A stretch of DNA of 64,000 nucleotides from WHSW01 sp963846565 (GTDB lineage Bacteria > Actinomycetota > Thermoleophilia > Solirubrobacterales > 70-9), in the NCBI GenBank assembly GCA_963846565.1, contig CAWJWL010000005.1:496001-560000 (forward strand), written 5' to 3'. The notes under the pieces were generated by a model. That model did not search any database and had not been told where the DNA came from. It saw only the letters and a program-made list of their open reading frames with translations. Positions within the stretch are counted from its first letter, which is position 1; each line of letters opens with the position of its first letter. This document shows, in pieces, positions 33,753-40,697 of this stretch. The translations under genes and the position numbers were made by a program.

Positions 33753-34148
33753 ATGTCGAAGAAGAACGTGGAGATCATTCGCGCCTGCTACCGCGACTTG
33801 AACCGATTCGGCGAGCCCGGCCCTGAGCACTTCGCTCCGGGTGCGAAATTCGACGCGTCAAGGTTCGCGGGCTTCGGCAGCTACCGCGGCCGCGAGGAGT
33901 TTCTCGCTGTGTGGCGTCCCTATCGGGAGACGTTCGACGATTGGCAGATAACGGCTGAGGAGTTGATCGAGGGCCGCCGCGGACACGTCTTCGCGGCTGC
34001 CCCGGAACGCGGCCGGATCAAGGCCTCAGGTGGTGAGGTCTCCAATCGGTTCTTCCACGTGTGGGAGCTCGATGCGGGCAAGATCGTGGCCTGGACGGTC
34101 TTCACCGAGCGCTCAGACGCTCTCGAAGCCGCCGGCCTGCCGGAGTAG
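33753..34148 (+). CDS. SnoaL-like/NTF2-fold protein
   Basis: 131 residues: NVEIIRACYRDLNRFG, FGSYRGREEFLAVWRPYRETFDDW and FHVWELDAGKIVAWTVFTER, the pattern of the SnoaL-like domain (NTF2 fold, ligand-binding or isomerase). No conserved Asp/His catalytic set is certain. It lies inside the segment bounded by tRNA-Ala(CGC) and its first 3' copy, so it may be cargo of a former element. Length equals that of the convergent paralogue at 34267. Confidence 0.8.
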   Translation: MSKKNVEIIRACYRDLNRFGEPGPEHFAPGAKFDASRFAGFGSYRGREEFLAVWRPYRETFDDWQITAEELIEGRRGHVFAAAPERGRIKASGGEVSNRFFHVWELDAGKIVAWTVFTERSDALEAAGLPE

Positions 34149-34266
34149 CGGGCGACGCCTTGCCGCTTCACGCTCCGCACACCGCAGCCTGAAGCGACGG
34201 GTGCCACGCGTGGTGTACAGGCGTTAGGACCTTGCGCCGGAAAAGAGACGTTTGTCGTCCAAAGCG

Positions 34267-34662
34267 CTAGTTCTTCAAGCCGGCGGCCTCAAGCGCCTGG
34301 TCTTTGTCGCCGTAGTCCCGGTAGCGCCACAGGAGCCCATCGCGATACTCGCTGACAGACGCAGTCAGTACCTCGGTGTCGATCTTGCTGCCGCGGCCGC
34401 GAATGCGAATCGAACCGATTGCGACCACACAATTGCCGCAGTCACGAACATCGGCCAGGTCGACGTTGAAGACCTCGAAGGTTTCGGTCGTATCCAACAG
34501 GAAGCGCTTCAACCCGTCGCGCCCGGCAAAGGCACCTTCAGTGGCGGTCCGTAGTGGTTCGAAGACCACGTCTGGATGGGCGATCCGGAGCGCGGCGTCT
34601 ATGTCGCCGTGGTTGACAGCGTCGACGAACTCCTGGCCGACCTCAACATCTCGCTGCGCCAT
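34267..34662 (-). CDS. SnoaL-like/NTF2-fold protein
   Basis: 131 residues with the same fold as the preceding gene: QEFVDAVNHGDIDAALRIAHPDVVFEP, EGAFAGRDGLKRFL and RYRDYGDKDQALEAAGLKN. The family-typical ending ALEAAGL is shared with the gene at 33753, which is convergent. Function unknown. Also inside the tRNA-bounded segment. Confidence 0.8.
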   Translation of the reverse strand: MAQRDVEVGQEFVDAVNHGDIDAALRIAHPDVVFEPLRTATEGAFAGRDGLKRFLLDTTETFEVFNVDLADVRDCGNCVVAIGSIRIRGRGSKIDTEVLTASVSEYRDGLLWRYRDYGDKDQALEAAGLKN

Positions 34663-34743
34663 CCTCGACCCAGTATCTCGCTACGGGAAAACATGCGCTT
34701 CCCATGCGAAGCGATGCTTCTGCCAACGTGGGTCGGGCATTAA

Positions 34744-34760
34744 CCGCGTTCTAGTGCCCA
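34744..34760 (+). repeat. Block shared by both tRNA-fragment junctions, copy 1
   Basis: CCGCGTTCTAGTGCCCA, 137 bp before the first tRNA 3' copy. The same block with one change (CCGCGTTCTCGTGCCCA) is at 35464-35480, 93 bp before the second tRNA 3' copy. Sequence conserved next to each fragment would suit integrase arm-type sites or the end of a lost integrase gene; this is inference. Confidence 0.5.
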
Positions 34761-34880
34761 AATCGACCGACGTCCACGGGTATCCGCAGATGTCCGTGCG
34801 TCATCGCATCCTGATGCAGCCGATACGACTCCGCTTGACCAAGCCGAGTACGGGCCTCGATGGGCCCGGCGCCGTCCCGC

Positions 34881-34924
34881 TTCGCAATCAGGAGGTCGGC
34901 GGTTCGAGCCCGCCTAGCTCCATC
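34881..34924 (+). repeat. 44-bp copy of the tRNA-Ala(CGC) 3' half (att-like site 2)
   Basis: Exact copy of 33550-33593, from the anticodon loop (TTCGCAATC) through the T arm and acceptor end (TAGCTCCATC). No 5' tRNA half precedes it, so it is not a functional tRNA. Same orientation as the tRNA, as expected for an attR left by site-specific integration. Confidence 0.9.
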
Positions 34925-34957
34925 TCATCGGAGTCGCACGCCGCTGCTTCGGCGATC

Positions 34958-35083
34958 TCAGTCCCGAGGTTCGGACCTTAGCTGGCGCTCGCGCTGGTCG
35001 ACTCTGATGCCCGTGACGATCAGCCCGCAGGCCAGGGCGACGAGCGTGGTGATGAAAGTGCCGAACACGAAAAGACCGATCAC
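34958..35083 (-). CDS. Small single-span membrane protein, 41 aa
   Basis: Not recognised. GTG 35083 overlaps the stop of the upstream small gene as GTGA. One transmembrane helix (LFVFGTFITTLVALACGLIV) followed by a charged tail (RVDQRERQLRSEPRD). Co-translation with the gene at 35080-35268 is the main support for it being real. Lies between the two tRNA 3' copies. Confidence 0.5.
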   Translation of the reverse strand: MIGLFVFGTFITTLVALACGLIVTGIRVDQRERQLRSEPRD

Positions 35084-35268
35084 TGTTTCGGTCCTTCCCT
35101 GGACGGAAGAATCAGAGCACCTAGGGCGAGGATCGAGGGCACCCAAAGCCCGACGAAGATGCCGTGCTCGCGATCGTCGAAGAAGTACAGCGTGACGGAT
35201 GCAAGGAAAGACAGGAAGGCCGCCGCCAGAATCAGGGCTCGCGCCCTTTCGGTGTAGCTCTTAGGCAT
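35080..35268 (-). CDS. Small two-span membrane protein, 62 aa
   Basis: MPKSYTERARALILAAAFLS opens the first helix; YFFDDREHGIFVGLWVPSIL leads into the second. A pattern of short two-helix hypothetical proteins ending in a cytoplasmic tail is common in bacteria; function unknown. An upstream in-frame ATG (35277) is possible. Forms a two-gene unit with the 41-residue protein downstream. Confidence 0.6.
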   Translation of the reverse strand: MPKSYTERARALILAAAFLSFLASVTLYFFDDREHGIFVGLWVPSILALGALILPSREGPKQ

Positions 35269-35556
35269 GGCGAGCATTTTACTGCGGCACCCGGTGCCGG
35301 CCTGCCTGCTCGGGCAAGAGCGAGCGGCACTTCGGCCTGAGCCGTCCCTACGCCTCGTGTGAGGATGCTCTCGAAGCCGCAGAGCCCTCACGAGAGCGCT
35401 CGGACGACCGTGGTAATACGCACTGGCGCCTGAAGTCAGCGCCCCGACCGCAGCGGGCACCGGCCGCGTTCTCGTGCCCAGATCCGCACACGTCCCCGTA
35501 TATCGGCGGGTATCGGACCCCGCAATCGACGCCTATCCGTGCCTGAGAGCACCCGA
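35269..35556. other. Non-coding stretch between small membrane genes and the second tRNA copy
   Basis: About 290 bp with no convincing gene on either strand. It contains the second copy of the conserved block (35464-35480) seen beside the tRNA fragments. Probably the scar of an excised or decayed integrated element. Confidence 0.45.
35464..35480 (+). repeat. Block shared by both tRNA-fragment junctions, copy 2
   Basis: CCGCGTTCTCGTGCCCA, one base different from 34744-34760 and likewise upstream of a tRNA 3' copy. Both are followed by similar ATC-rich sequence, suggesting that the two junctions derive from related elements. Confidence 0.5.
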
Positions 35557-35600
35557 TTCGCAATCAGGAGGTCGGCGGTTCGAGCCCGCCTAGCTCCATC
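35557..35600 (+). repeat. 44-bp copy of the tRNA-Ala(CGC) 3' half (att-like site 3)
   Basis: Second exact extra copy of tRNA bases 33550-33593. It shares two additional bases (TC) after the core with the copy at 34881, unlike the tRNA itself, so the two extra copies are closer to each other than to the original flank. Confidence 0.9.
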
Positions 35601-35693
35601 TCGGGCGAGGACTACGGCGGGTGACGGAGCGGACCCGATCTCGCCGCTGTCGCACGGGGCGCCCGACCCCGACCATCGTCAGAGCTCGTGGTG

Positions 35694-36491
35694 CTACGCG
35701 GATGCGGCGGCCTCGAGCACGGCTCGGGCCCATTCCTGCGGCCGGTCGCGATGAAGCATGTGCGCTCCGCCGTCGATACCGGCGACGCGCGTCTGCGGCA
35801 GCAGACGTTGCACTCGCTTGATCGCACGCGGGAACACGGGATCGCTGAGCGATCCCTCAATGCAAGTCAGCGGGCAGGTGACACCCCGCACGACCCGTGA
35901 TGAGGGCGCGGGCCGCATCAGTTGGTCCATCTCGCGGATGGTCGACGGCGCGTGGGCCAGCATCCCCTCCTGCTCGTCGGGCGGGAGGCGGTCGAAGCCG
36001 CTGCCGCCGGTGGTGTACGCGTTCGCCCAGCGATACATGGCGGCGGCAGCTCCGCGCTGGTCGCGACGTGCTCGCGCGGCGAGCATCCGGGCGGACATCC
36101 GGAGCATCGCGGCGGACGGGCCGAGCGCCAGATGAAATGCGGGCTCGACAAGGACGAGGGATCGGACGAGGGCGGGCCGACTCGCGGCGAGGTCTAAGGA
36201 GATCGCGCCGCCGCCGCTCCAGCCGACGACGACCGCCGGTGTGGCGCCGACGTGTTCGAGCAGCGCGGCGGCGTCGAGAGCGTGCTGGTGCGCATTGGCG
36301 GCCCGCTCCCCCTGCGACAGTCCGAAGCCGCGGCGGTCATAGACGATGACCCGGTGGGAGGCGGCGAGCAACGCCGGTACTTCGCCCCAGATCGCCGAAT
36401 ACGCCCCGGTTCCGTGGACGAGCAACAGGGGATCGCCGCTGCCCAACTCCGTGTAGTGCAGGTCGACGCCGTCGATCGCCAGGCTCGTCAT
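35694..36491 (-). CDS. Alpha/beta-fold hydrolase
   Basis: A 265-residue hydrolase: oxyanion-hole strand LLLVHGTGAYSAIW, nucleophile elbow VVGWSGGGAISL (Ser about 107), acidic residue in EGSLSDPVFP and catalytic His in DGGAHMLHRDRP. Length and arrangement fit the haloperoxidase/esterase-type subfamily. Substrate not predictable. Upstream on the same strand, about 100 bp away, is the 3' end of the nitrile hydratase operon. Confidence 0.9.
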   Translation of the reverse strand: MTSLAIDGVDLHYTELGSGDPLLLVHGTGAYSAIWGEVPALLAASHRVIVYDRRGFGLSQGERAANAHQHALDAAALLEHVGATPAVVVGWSGGGAISLDLAASRPALVRSLVLVEPAFHLALGPSAAMLRMSARMLAARARRDQRGAAAAMYRWANAYTTGGSGFDRLPPDEQEGMLAHAPSTIREMDQLMRPAPSSRVVRGVTCPLTCIEGSLSDPVFPRAIKRVQRLLPQTRVAGIDGGAHMLHRDRPQEWARAVLEAAASA

Positions 36492-36596
36492 CCGGGGCGA
36501 CTCTACATCCGCGTGAACCAGGTCGGCCGGTGCCGAGAATCACGAATCGCAACGGTGCCTGCGGCCGTCGCGGGGACCGAGGTCGGCTCGACGCTC

Positions 36597-36923
36597 TTAC
36601 CGGTGATCGTGACCGTGCGGGCGCGCGGCGAGTTCCCGATGGCGCACGTCAATCTCGGCGCCCGTAACGAGCACAGCCTGGCCAAGCACGTCCTCGAGCG
36701 CCGCTGACCAGCTGCGCCAATAGGTCCGGTCGTCGTCCTCCTCGATCCGCGCGATCAGCGCCTGGCGGAAGGTCTCCCAGTCGCAAGCACCCGAACGGCA
36801 GAGGGCGATCGTGATCCCGAACACCCGGCGCTCCCAGGGCGCCGCGAGGACGATCTCGCCGTTGTCGCGTGGGGGCGAGACCGATCCTTCGAGGTCGGCG
36901 TCGATCGAAGCCTGATCAGACAT
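36597..36923 (-). CDS. Nitrile hydratase accessory (beta N-terminal-like) protein
   Basis: 108 residues. PRDNGEIVLAAPWERRVFGI and the Trp-rich YWRSWSAALEDVL resemble the N-terminal part of the nitrile hydratase beta subunit, the form of the small accessory/chaperone protein encoded with cobalt-type enzymes, which assists cobalt insertion into alpha. It overlaps the end of the alpha gene by 8 bp; gene order beta-alpha-accessory is the usual one. Confidence 0.85.
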   Translation of the reverse strand: MSDQASIDADLEGSVSPPRDNGEIVLAAPWERRVFGITIALCRSGACDWETFRQALIARIEEDDDRTYWRSWSAALEDVLGQAVLVTGAEIDVRHRELAARPHGHDHR

Positions 36924-37515
36924 CGGCGTCGGCTCGCGCCAGCGGCCGCCCCACCCCGATCATCGCGTCACGGGTTACGAGCGCCGCGAGAGTCTCCGCG
37001 TCGAGGTCATCCGTGTCCTCGGGTCGCTCCGGGATCACCAGATACCGCGCCTCGGCCGAGCTGTCCCACACCCTGATCCGGACCTCGCCCGGCACTTCGA
37101 GCCCCATCTCGCTCAGGACCTTGCGCGGCTCGGCAACCATCCGCGAGCGGTATTCGGCCGACTTGTACCAGGCGGGCGGGAGACCGAGAACGGGCCACGG
37201 GTAACAGGAGCAGAGGGTGCAGACGACGACGTTGTGCACCTCGGACTTGTTCTCCACCGCGACGACCATCTGGCCCTCCGGACCGCCGAAGCCGAACTCG
37301 GCGATCGCCTTGGTGGCGTCGGCGAGCAGCCGCTCCCGAAATTCCGGATCGGTCCAGGCCCGGGCGACGACCCTGGCCCCGTTCATCGGTCCGACGCTCG
37401 TCTCGTAGTGCTCGATCACCTTCTCGACGACGTCGGGATCGATCAGGCCCTTCTCGAGCAGGAGCGCTTCGACCGCCTCGACCCGCACCGCGGAGTCGTC
37501 GACCTCGTGACTCAC
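36916..37515 (-). CDS. Nitrile hydratase subunit alpha, cobalt type
   Basis: Metal-binding subunit (199 aa) of nitrile hydratase, which converts nitriles to amides. The claw motif VCTLCSC (Cys99, Cys102, Cys104) carries Thr at the second position, the cobalt-type signature (iron enzymes have Ser). SCYPWPVLGLPPAWYKS and RVWDSSAEARYLVIPERP are conserved. It overlaps the beta stop by 4 bp. Confidence 0.95.
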   Translation of the reverse strand: MSHEVDDSAVRVEAVEALLLEKGLIDPDVVEKVIEHYETSVGPMNGARVVARAWTDPEFRERLLADATKAIAEFGFGGPEGQMVVAVENKSEVHNVVVCTLCSCYPWPVLGLPPAWYKSAEYRSRMVAEPRKVLSEMGLEVPGEVRIRVWDSSAEARYLVIPERPEDTDDLDAETLAALVTRDAMIGVGRPLARADADV

Positions 37516-38231
37516 CGAGGCTCCAGATAGGGCTCGAAGAGATCGACCCGGATCTCAGTGTCCGGCTCGGCGTCGGCACCCCAGAGATCGCTGCCCTCGA
37601 ACCCGACGGTGTAGAGATGCTGTGGGCGTACCCGGCGGCCGACCGAGTGGGCGTCGGGAAACAGGGTCGACTTCAGATACGCGGTCACGACTCCCGGCTT
37701 CCCGGTGACGTACCCGGGCTGCCGCGTGTGGCCGGGCGCCTGCGCAGGGCGCACTCGCACCCGGTCCCCGACCGCAAACCTCGGCCGGGTCAGAGCTGGG
37801 CGGGCCGTACCGATCACGCGCGGGAATACGTGAGCGACGAGGAAGCGCGGGAATCGCGGCCGTGCCATCAATCGCAGCACACGGGACGTCGCCGCCACTC
37901 GCACCGCCGACACGCGTCTGCCGGCGGGCTCCACGCGCGAGCGCGCAACCCGGCCGTCGACCTCGTCCACGTCGAGGAACCCGCGTCGGAGCAGCTCGCC
38001 TTCGAGCCCGCCCAGCCAGCGGCGGTAGTAGCTCGACATGTAGACCTCCCGCGGCAATCGCTCGATCGCGTATCGCGCGGCGTCGATGTTGGGCCCGAGG
38101 AGAGACTGCACGAACAGGGTGATCCCGAAGACCCGGGCCTCCCACCGGTGATGGAATGCGGGCTCGCGCGGCGAGTGATCGATCGGCCCGAAGAACTCCC
38201 GCCGGCCGCCCATGTCCGTCCATGCCCGCAC
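37512..38231 (-). CDS. Nitrile hydratase subunit beta
   Basis: 239 residues from GTG 38231. The N terminus MRAWTDMGGRREFFGPIDH corresponds to the usual MxGxxDxGGxxGFGP opening; then FHHRWEARVFGIT and the SH3-like C-terminal barrel FAVGDRVRVRPAQAPGHTRQPGYV to DLFEPYLEPR. First gene of the beta-alpha-accessory operon. Its first ~55 bp and upstream region are partly duplicated at 38506-38608. No amidase gene is nearby, so the amide product must be handled elsewhere. Confidence 0.93.
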   Translation of the reverse strand: MRAWTDMGGRREFFGPIDHSPREPAFHHRWEARVFGITLFVQSLLGPNIDAARYAIERLPREVYMSSYYRRWLGGLEGELLRRGFLDVDEVDGRVARSRVEPAGRRVSAVRVAATSRVLRLMARPRFPRFLVAHVFPRVIGTARPALTRPRFAVGDRVRVRPAQAPGHTRQPGYVTGKPGVVTAYLKSTLFPDAHSVGRRVRPQHLYTVGFEGSDLWGADAEPDTEIRVDLFEPYLEPR

Positions 38232-38261
38232 CCCCGTGAAGCTAACGCACTTGACCCCTCC

Positions 38262-38432
38262 CACCCGCCGATCGCTGCACCGGTCCTGATCTGTGTGCTC
38301 GCTCCGCAAAGCTCGGAGCAAATCCTCTCCGGGCTCCGCCGTGGCCTCGACCGCCACGGCCGTGCGATCGCGACCGTGGTCTTCGCGGTGATCGGTGCCT
38401 TCCTGCTGGTCCGGGGCATTACCCGCCTCTGA
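38262..38432 (+). pseudogene. C-terminal remnant of a GAP/Sap-family membrane protein
   Basis: About 55 codons reading VLAPQSSEQILSGLRRGLDR and then AIATVVFAVIGAFLLVRGI, stop at 38432. This matches the last cytoplasmic helix and terminal transmembrane span of GAP (LysE-like/sulfolipid-addressing) proteins. The remainder of such a protein is absent: upstream is the divergent nitrile hydratase gene. A decayed or transposed fragment. Confidence 0.5.
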
Positions 38433-38505
38433 CTCACCACGTCCCCGGCGCCGGTCTCCGGGTTCGTCATCCTCGCCGTCCACGTGCGCTGAGCGGCGAG
38501 ACCGA

Positions 38506-38608
38506 GCTCACGCGGCGTGTGATCGATCGGGCGAAGAACTCCCGTCGGCTGCCCATGTCGGTCCATGCCCGCACCACGGCGAACCTGGCCCACTTGACTT
38601 CTCCCAGA
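38506..38608 (-). pseudogene. Duplicated, frameshifted 5' end of nitrile hydratase beta
   Basis: About 100 bp closely resembling 38162-38265, covering the upstream sequence (CACTTGAC, plus strand), the GTG start and the first ~20 codons (RAWTDMG then RREFF). One base is missing in the GATCGG(C) stretch, so the frame is lost. Same orientation as the intact gene, with the GAP-family remnant between the two copies. Confidence 0.6.
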
Positions 38609-38667
38609 CAGGTGCTTGCATTGCGCTCGATGGGCGGCAATTCGGTTCGCCCCGGGGGAGGTACTCA

Positions 38668-39672
38668 ATGTCCAAGCCGTCCAGGAATCGGCGTCCGTCG
38701 GCGCCGCTCGTGATCTCTGTCATCGCGCTGTTCGTCTCCTTGGGCGGAGCGGGCTACGCCGCCACGGGCGGGAACTTCATCCTCGGTCAGTCGAACTCGG
38801 CATCGAACACCACATCGCTGGCGGCCCCCGTCGCCAACGAGGGGCTCAAGGTGCGAAACGTCTCCACGACCGACGGTGCCACGGCGCTGGGACTCGAGGT
38901 CCGCGCCGGCCATGCGCCGATGACGGTCAACTCGGGCACGAAGGTGGTCAACCTCAACGCCGATCGCGTCGACGGCATCGACTCCGGAGCTTTCCTGCAG
39001 AAGGGCGTCGCGCAATCGGCAAACGTGTCGGGCGCCGGAGGAGTCGTCGATGTGAACAACACGGGCGCCACCAACGGCGTTCAAGCGACCACCGCAAGCG
39101 TGTCGGCGAGCGGCGTCTACGGCGAGAACACGAGCGGCGGCGGGCACGGCGTCGCCGGGCGGGCCGGCAGCAGCGGCAATGCGATCTACGGCGACAACAC
39201 CGGCTCGGGGTACGCGGGCTACTTCGCAGACAGGGTGTTCATCGGCGGCGACCTCGAGTGTTCCGGCTGCGTCGACGCTTCAGGTCTCTCCCAGAGCTAT
39301 GTGCGCGGTTCGGGGACGGCCGTCGGCCAGGCTCAGGCGGTCACGCCCGGAGCGAACATTTTCCTCGGCCCGCCCTTGGCGGGATTTCTCCGCCTCTCGT
39401 ACTTCTGCCCCAGTCCCACCTCGAACACCGGGTTCCTCTGGGTCTACAACGACTCCGGCAGCGAGGCGAACGTCTTCATCGAGAAGGGCGAGGGAAATCC
39501 GACCTACCATTCGATGGCCGCCGGAGCGAACTTCTTCACCGGGGCCACACCGGCAGGCGAAGCGTTCTCGATCCAGGCGCAAGGGGCGCTCGGCATCCAG
39601 ACGATTCAGGTGGCGACCGTGAATCGCCCGGCCGATTGCCACGCCCAGGCGCAGGCGCTGCTGACGAGTTAG
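38668..39672 (+). CDS. Secreted repeat-rich hypothetical protein
   Basis: 334 residues from ATG 38668 with GGGGGAGG upstream. The N terminus has a basic start and one hydrophobic segment (APLVISVIALFVSLGGAGYA), a signal peptide or anchor. The body is rich in Gly/Ala/Asn/Thr/Ser with beta-strand-like repeats (SGVYGENTSGGGHGVAGRAG, GNAIYGDNTGSGYAGYFAD). CSGC and two further cysteines are in the C-terminal half, which looks like a compact beta domain. I recall this N-terminal arrangement (GGAGYAATGG) in Solirubrobacter-type surface proteins. Function unknown. Confidence 0.7.
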   Translation: MSKPSRNRRPSAPLVISVIALFVSLGGAGYAATGGNFILGQSNSASNTTSLAAPVANEGLKVRNVSTTDGATALGLEVRAGHAPMTVNSGTKVVNLNADRVDGIDSGAFLQKGVAQSANVSGAGGVVDVNNTGATNGVQATTASVSASGVYGENTSGGGHGVAGRAGSSGNAIYGDNTGSGYAGYFADRVFIGGDLECSGCVDASGLSQSYVRGSGTAVGQAQAVTPGANIFLGPPLAGFLRLSYFCPSPTSNTGFLWVYNDSGSEANVFIEKGEGNPTYHSMAAGANFFTGATPAGEAFSIQAQGALGIQTIQVATVNRPADCHAQAQALLTS

Positions 39673-39697
39673 CGGCCGTCGCCATAGGCTCGTGCTG

Positions 39698-40159
39698 ATG
39701 CCGTCTCCGCCCCAGGGACCACCGCCCGGATCGTTTGGGCTGCGGATCATGAACCGGTTCACGGCATTGAACGTGTTTCTCTACCGCCGTACCGGCGGGC
39801 GCATCGGCGGGGCGATCGGCAACATCAAGCCGATCGCGCTGCTCGATCACGTCGGCGCAAAGAGCGGCACGGAGCGCACGACGCCCTTGGTCTACACGCG
39901 CGACGGTGACGACGTGCTCCTCGTCGCCTCCCAGGGTGGATCGCCGAAGACACCGTCCTGGGTCTTCAACCTGCGCGCGAACCCGCGCACGACGATCCAG
40001 ATCGGCAGCAAGAAGCAGGAGGTGGTCGCCCGCGAGGCCACCGACTCAGAGCGCGAGCGGCTCTGGCCGATGGTCGTCGACACCTACGCCGACTACGCGG
40101 TCTATCAGGCGCGCACCGAGCGCAAGATCCCGGTGATCATCCTGACGCCGGCGAGCTGA
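39698..40159 (+). CDS. Deazaflavin (F420)-dependent nitroreductase family protein
   Basis: 153 residues of the DDN/DUF385 split-barrel family: ALLDHVGAKSGTERTTPLVY, VLLVASQGGSPKTPSWVFNL and the F420-phosphate-binding ANPRTTIQIG. Typical of F420-producing actinobacteria; reduces quinones, enones or nitro compounds with F420H2. ATG 39698 is chosen over GTG 39692. Confidence 0.9.
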   Translation: MPSPPQGPPPGSFGLRIMNRFTALNVFLYRRTGGRIGGAIGNIKPIALLDHVGAKSGTERTTPLVYTRDGDDVLLVASQGGSPKTPSWVFNLRANPRTTIQIGSKKQEVVAREATDSERERLWPMVVDTYADYAVYQARTERKIPVIILTPAS

Positions 40160-40222
40160 CCCCGGCGCCGTCCCGCGCCCGCCGCTCGTTTTCCGATTCA
40201 GCCTGCGGGTAGGGCTGATCCG

Positions 40223-40657
40223 ATGCCCTCGGATGAGAAAGACGAACGGCGCGTGGAAGAGAGCGGCGAAGGCGACGACGATCCGTTCGCGGACATCGGC
40301 GACGAGCCCGTCAAGCCCGACGACGCCCGCGTCCTGATCGCGCGCAACCAGGCGGATGTGATCGACATCCGCGGTGACGAAGAGGCGTTTGCCAGCGAGC
40401 ACGTCCCCGGCTCGCGCCACGTGGCCTCCGATGACAAGGAGACGCTGAACGAACAGCTTCCCGAGGACAGGCCTGTCGTACTCGTCTGCGAGTCCGGCGA
40501 GCAGAGCGCCGAGCTGGCGACGACTCTCCGCGAGAACGGACGGACGGTCGTCACCATCGAAGGCGGAATCGACTCATGGAAGAGCGCCGGCCTGCCGGTG
40601 CAGCCGAATACGGACGAGGAGTTCCCCGGACCGGAGTTCAAGCCCCCCGGAACCTAG
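40223..40657 (+). CDS. Rhodanese-domain protein
   Basis: 144 residues: acidic N-terminal extension (about 1-30), then a rhodanese fold with ADVIDIRGDEEAFASEHVPGS and the active-site loop VCESGEQS (Cys about 93), and GGIDSWKSAGLPV. Single domain; acts in sulfur transfer. Free-standing. Confidence 0.9.
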   Translation: MPSDEKDERRVEESGEGDDDPFADIGDEPVKPDDARVLIARNQADVIDIRGDEEAFASEHVPGSRHVASDDKETLNEQLPEDRPVVLVCESGEQSAELATTLRENGRTVVTIEGGIDSWKSAGLPVQPNTDEEFPGPEFKPPGT

Positions 40658-40671
40658 CCCGCCGGCGGGCT
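40656..40671. terminator. Perfect 16-bp palindrome after the rhodanese gene
   Basis: AGCCCGCCGGCGGGCT, fully self-complementary, overlapping the rhodanese stop codon and 27 bp before the next gene. As RNA it could form a 6-bp stem with a CCGG loop (no T tract); as DNA it could be an operator for the dehydrogenase gene at 40698. Confidence 0.35.
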
Positions 40672-40697
40672 CAGCCGTCCGCGGATACGCTGACCCG

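Noticed and set aside
34881..35600. Additional tRNA-Ala genes
   Set aside because: Both copies lack the 5' acceptor, D arm and 5' anticodon stem, so they cannot fold as tRNAs.
33519..35600. An intact integrase or transposase within the tRNA-bounded segment
   Set aside because: No frame in this segment shows integrase or transposase motifs; the remaining genes are SnoaL-like or small membrane proteins.
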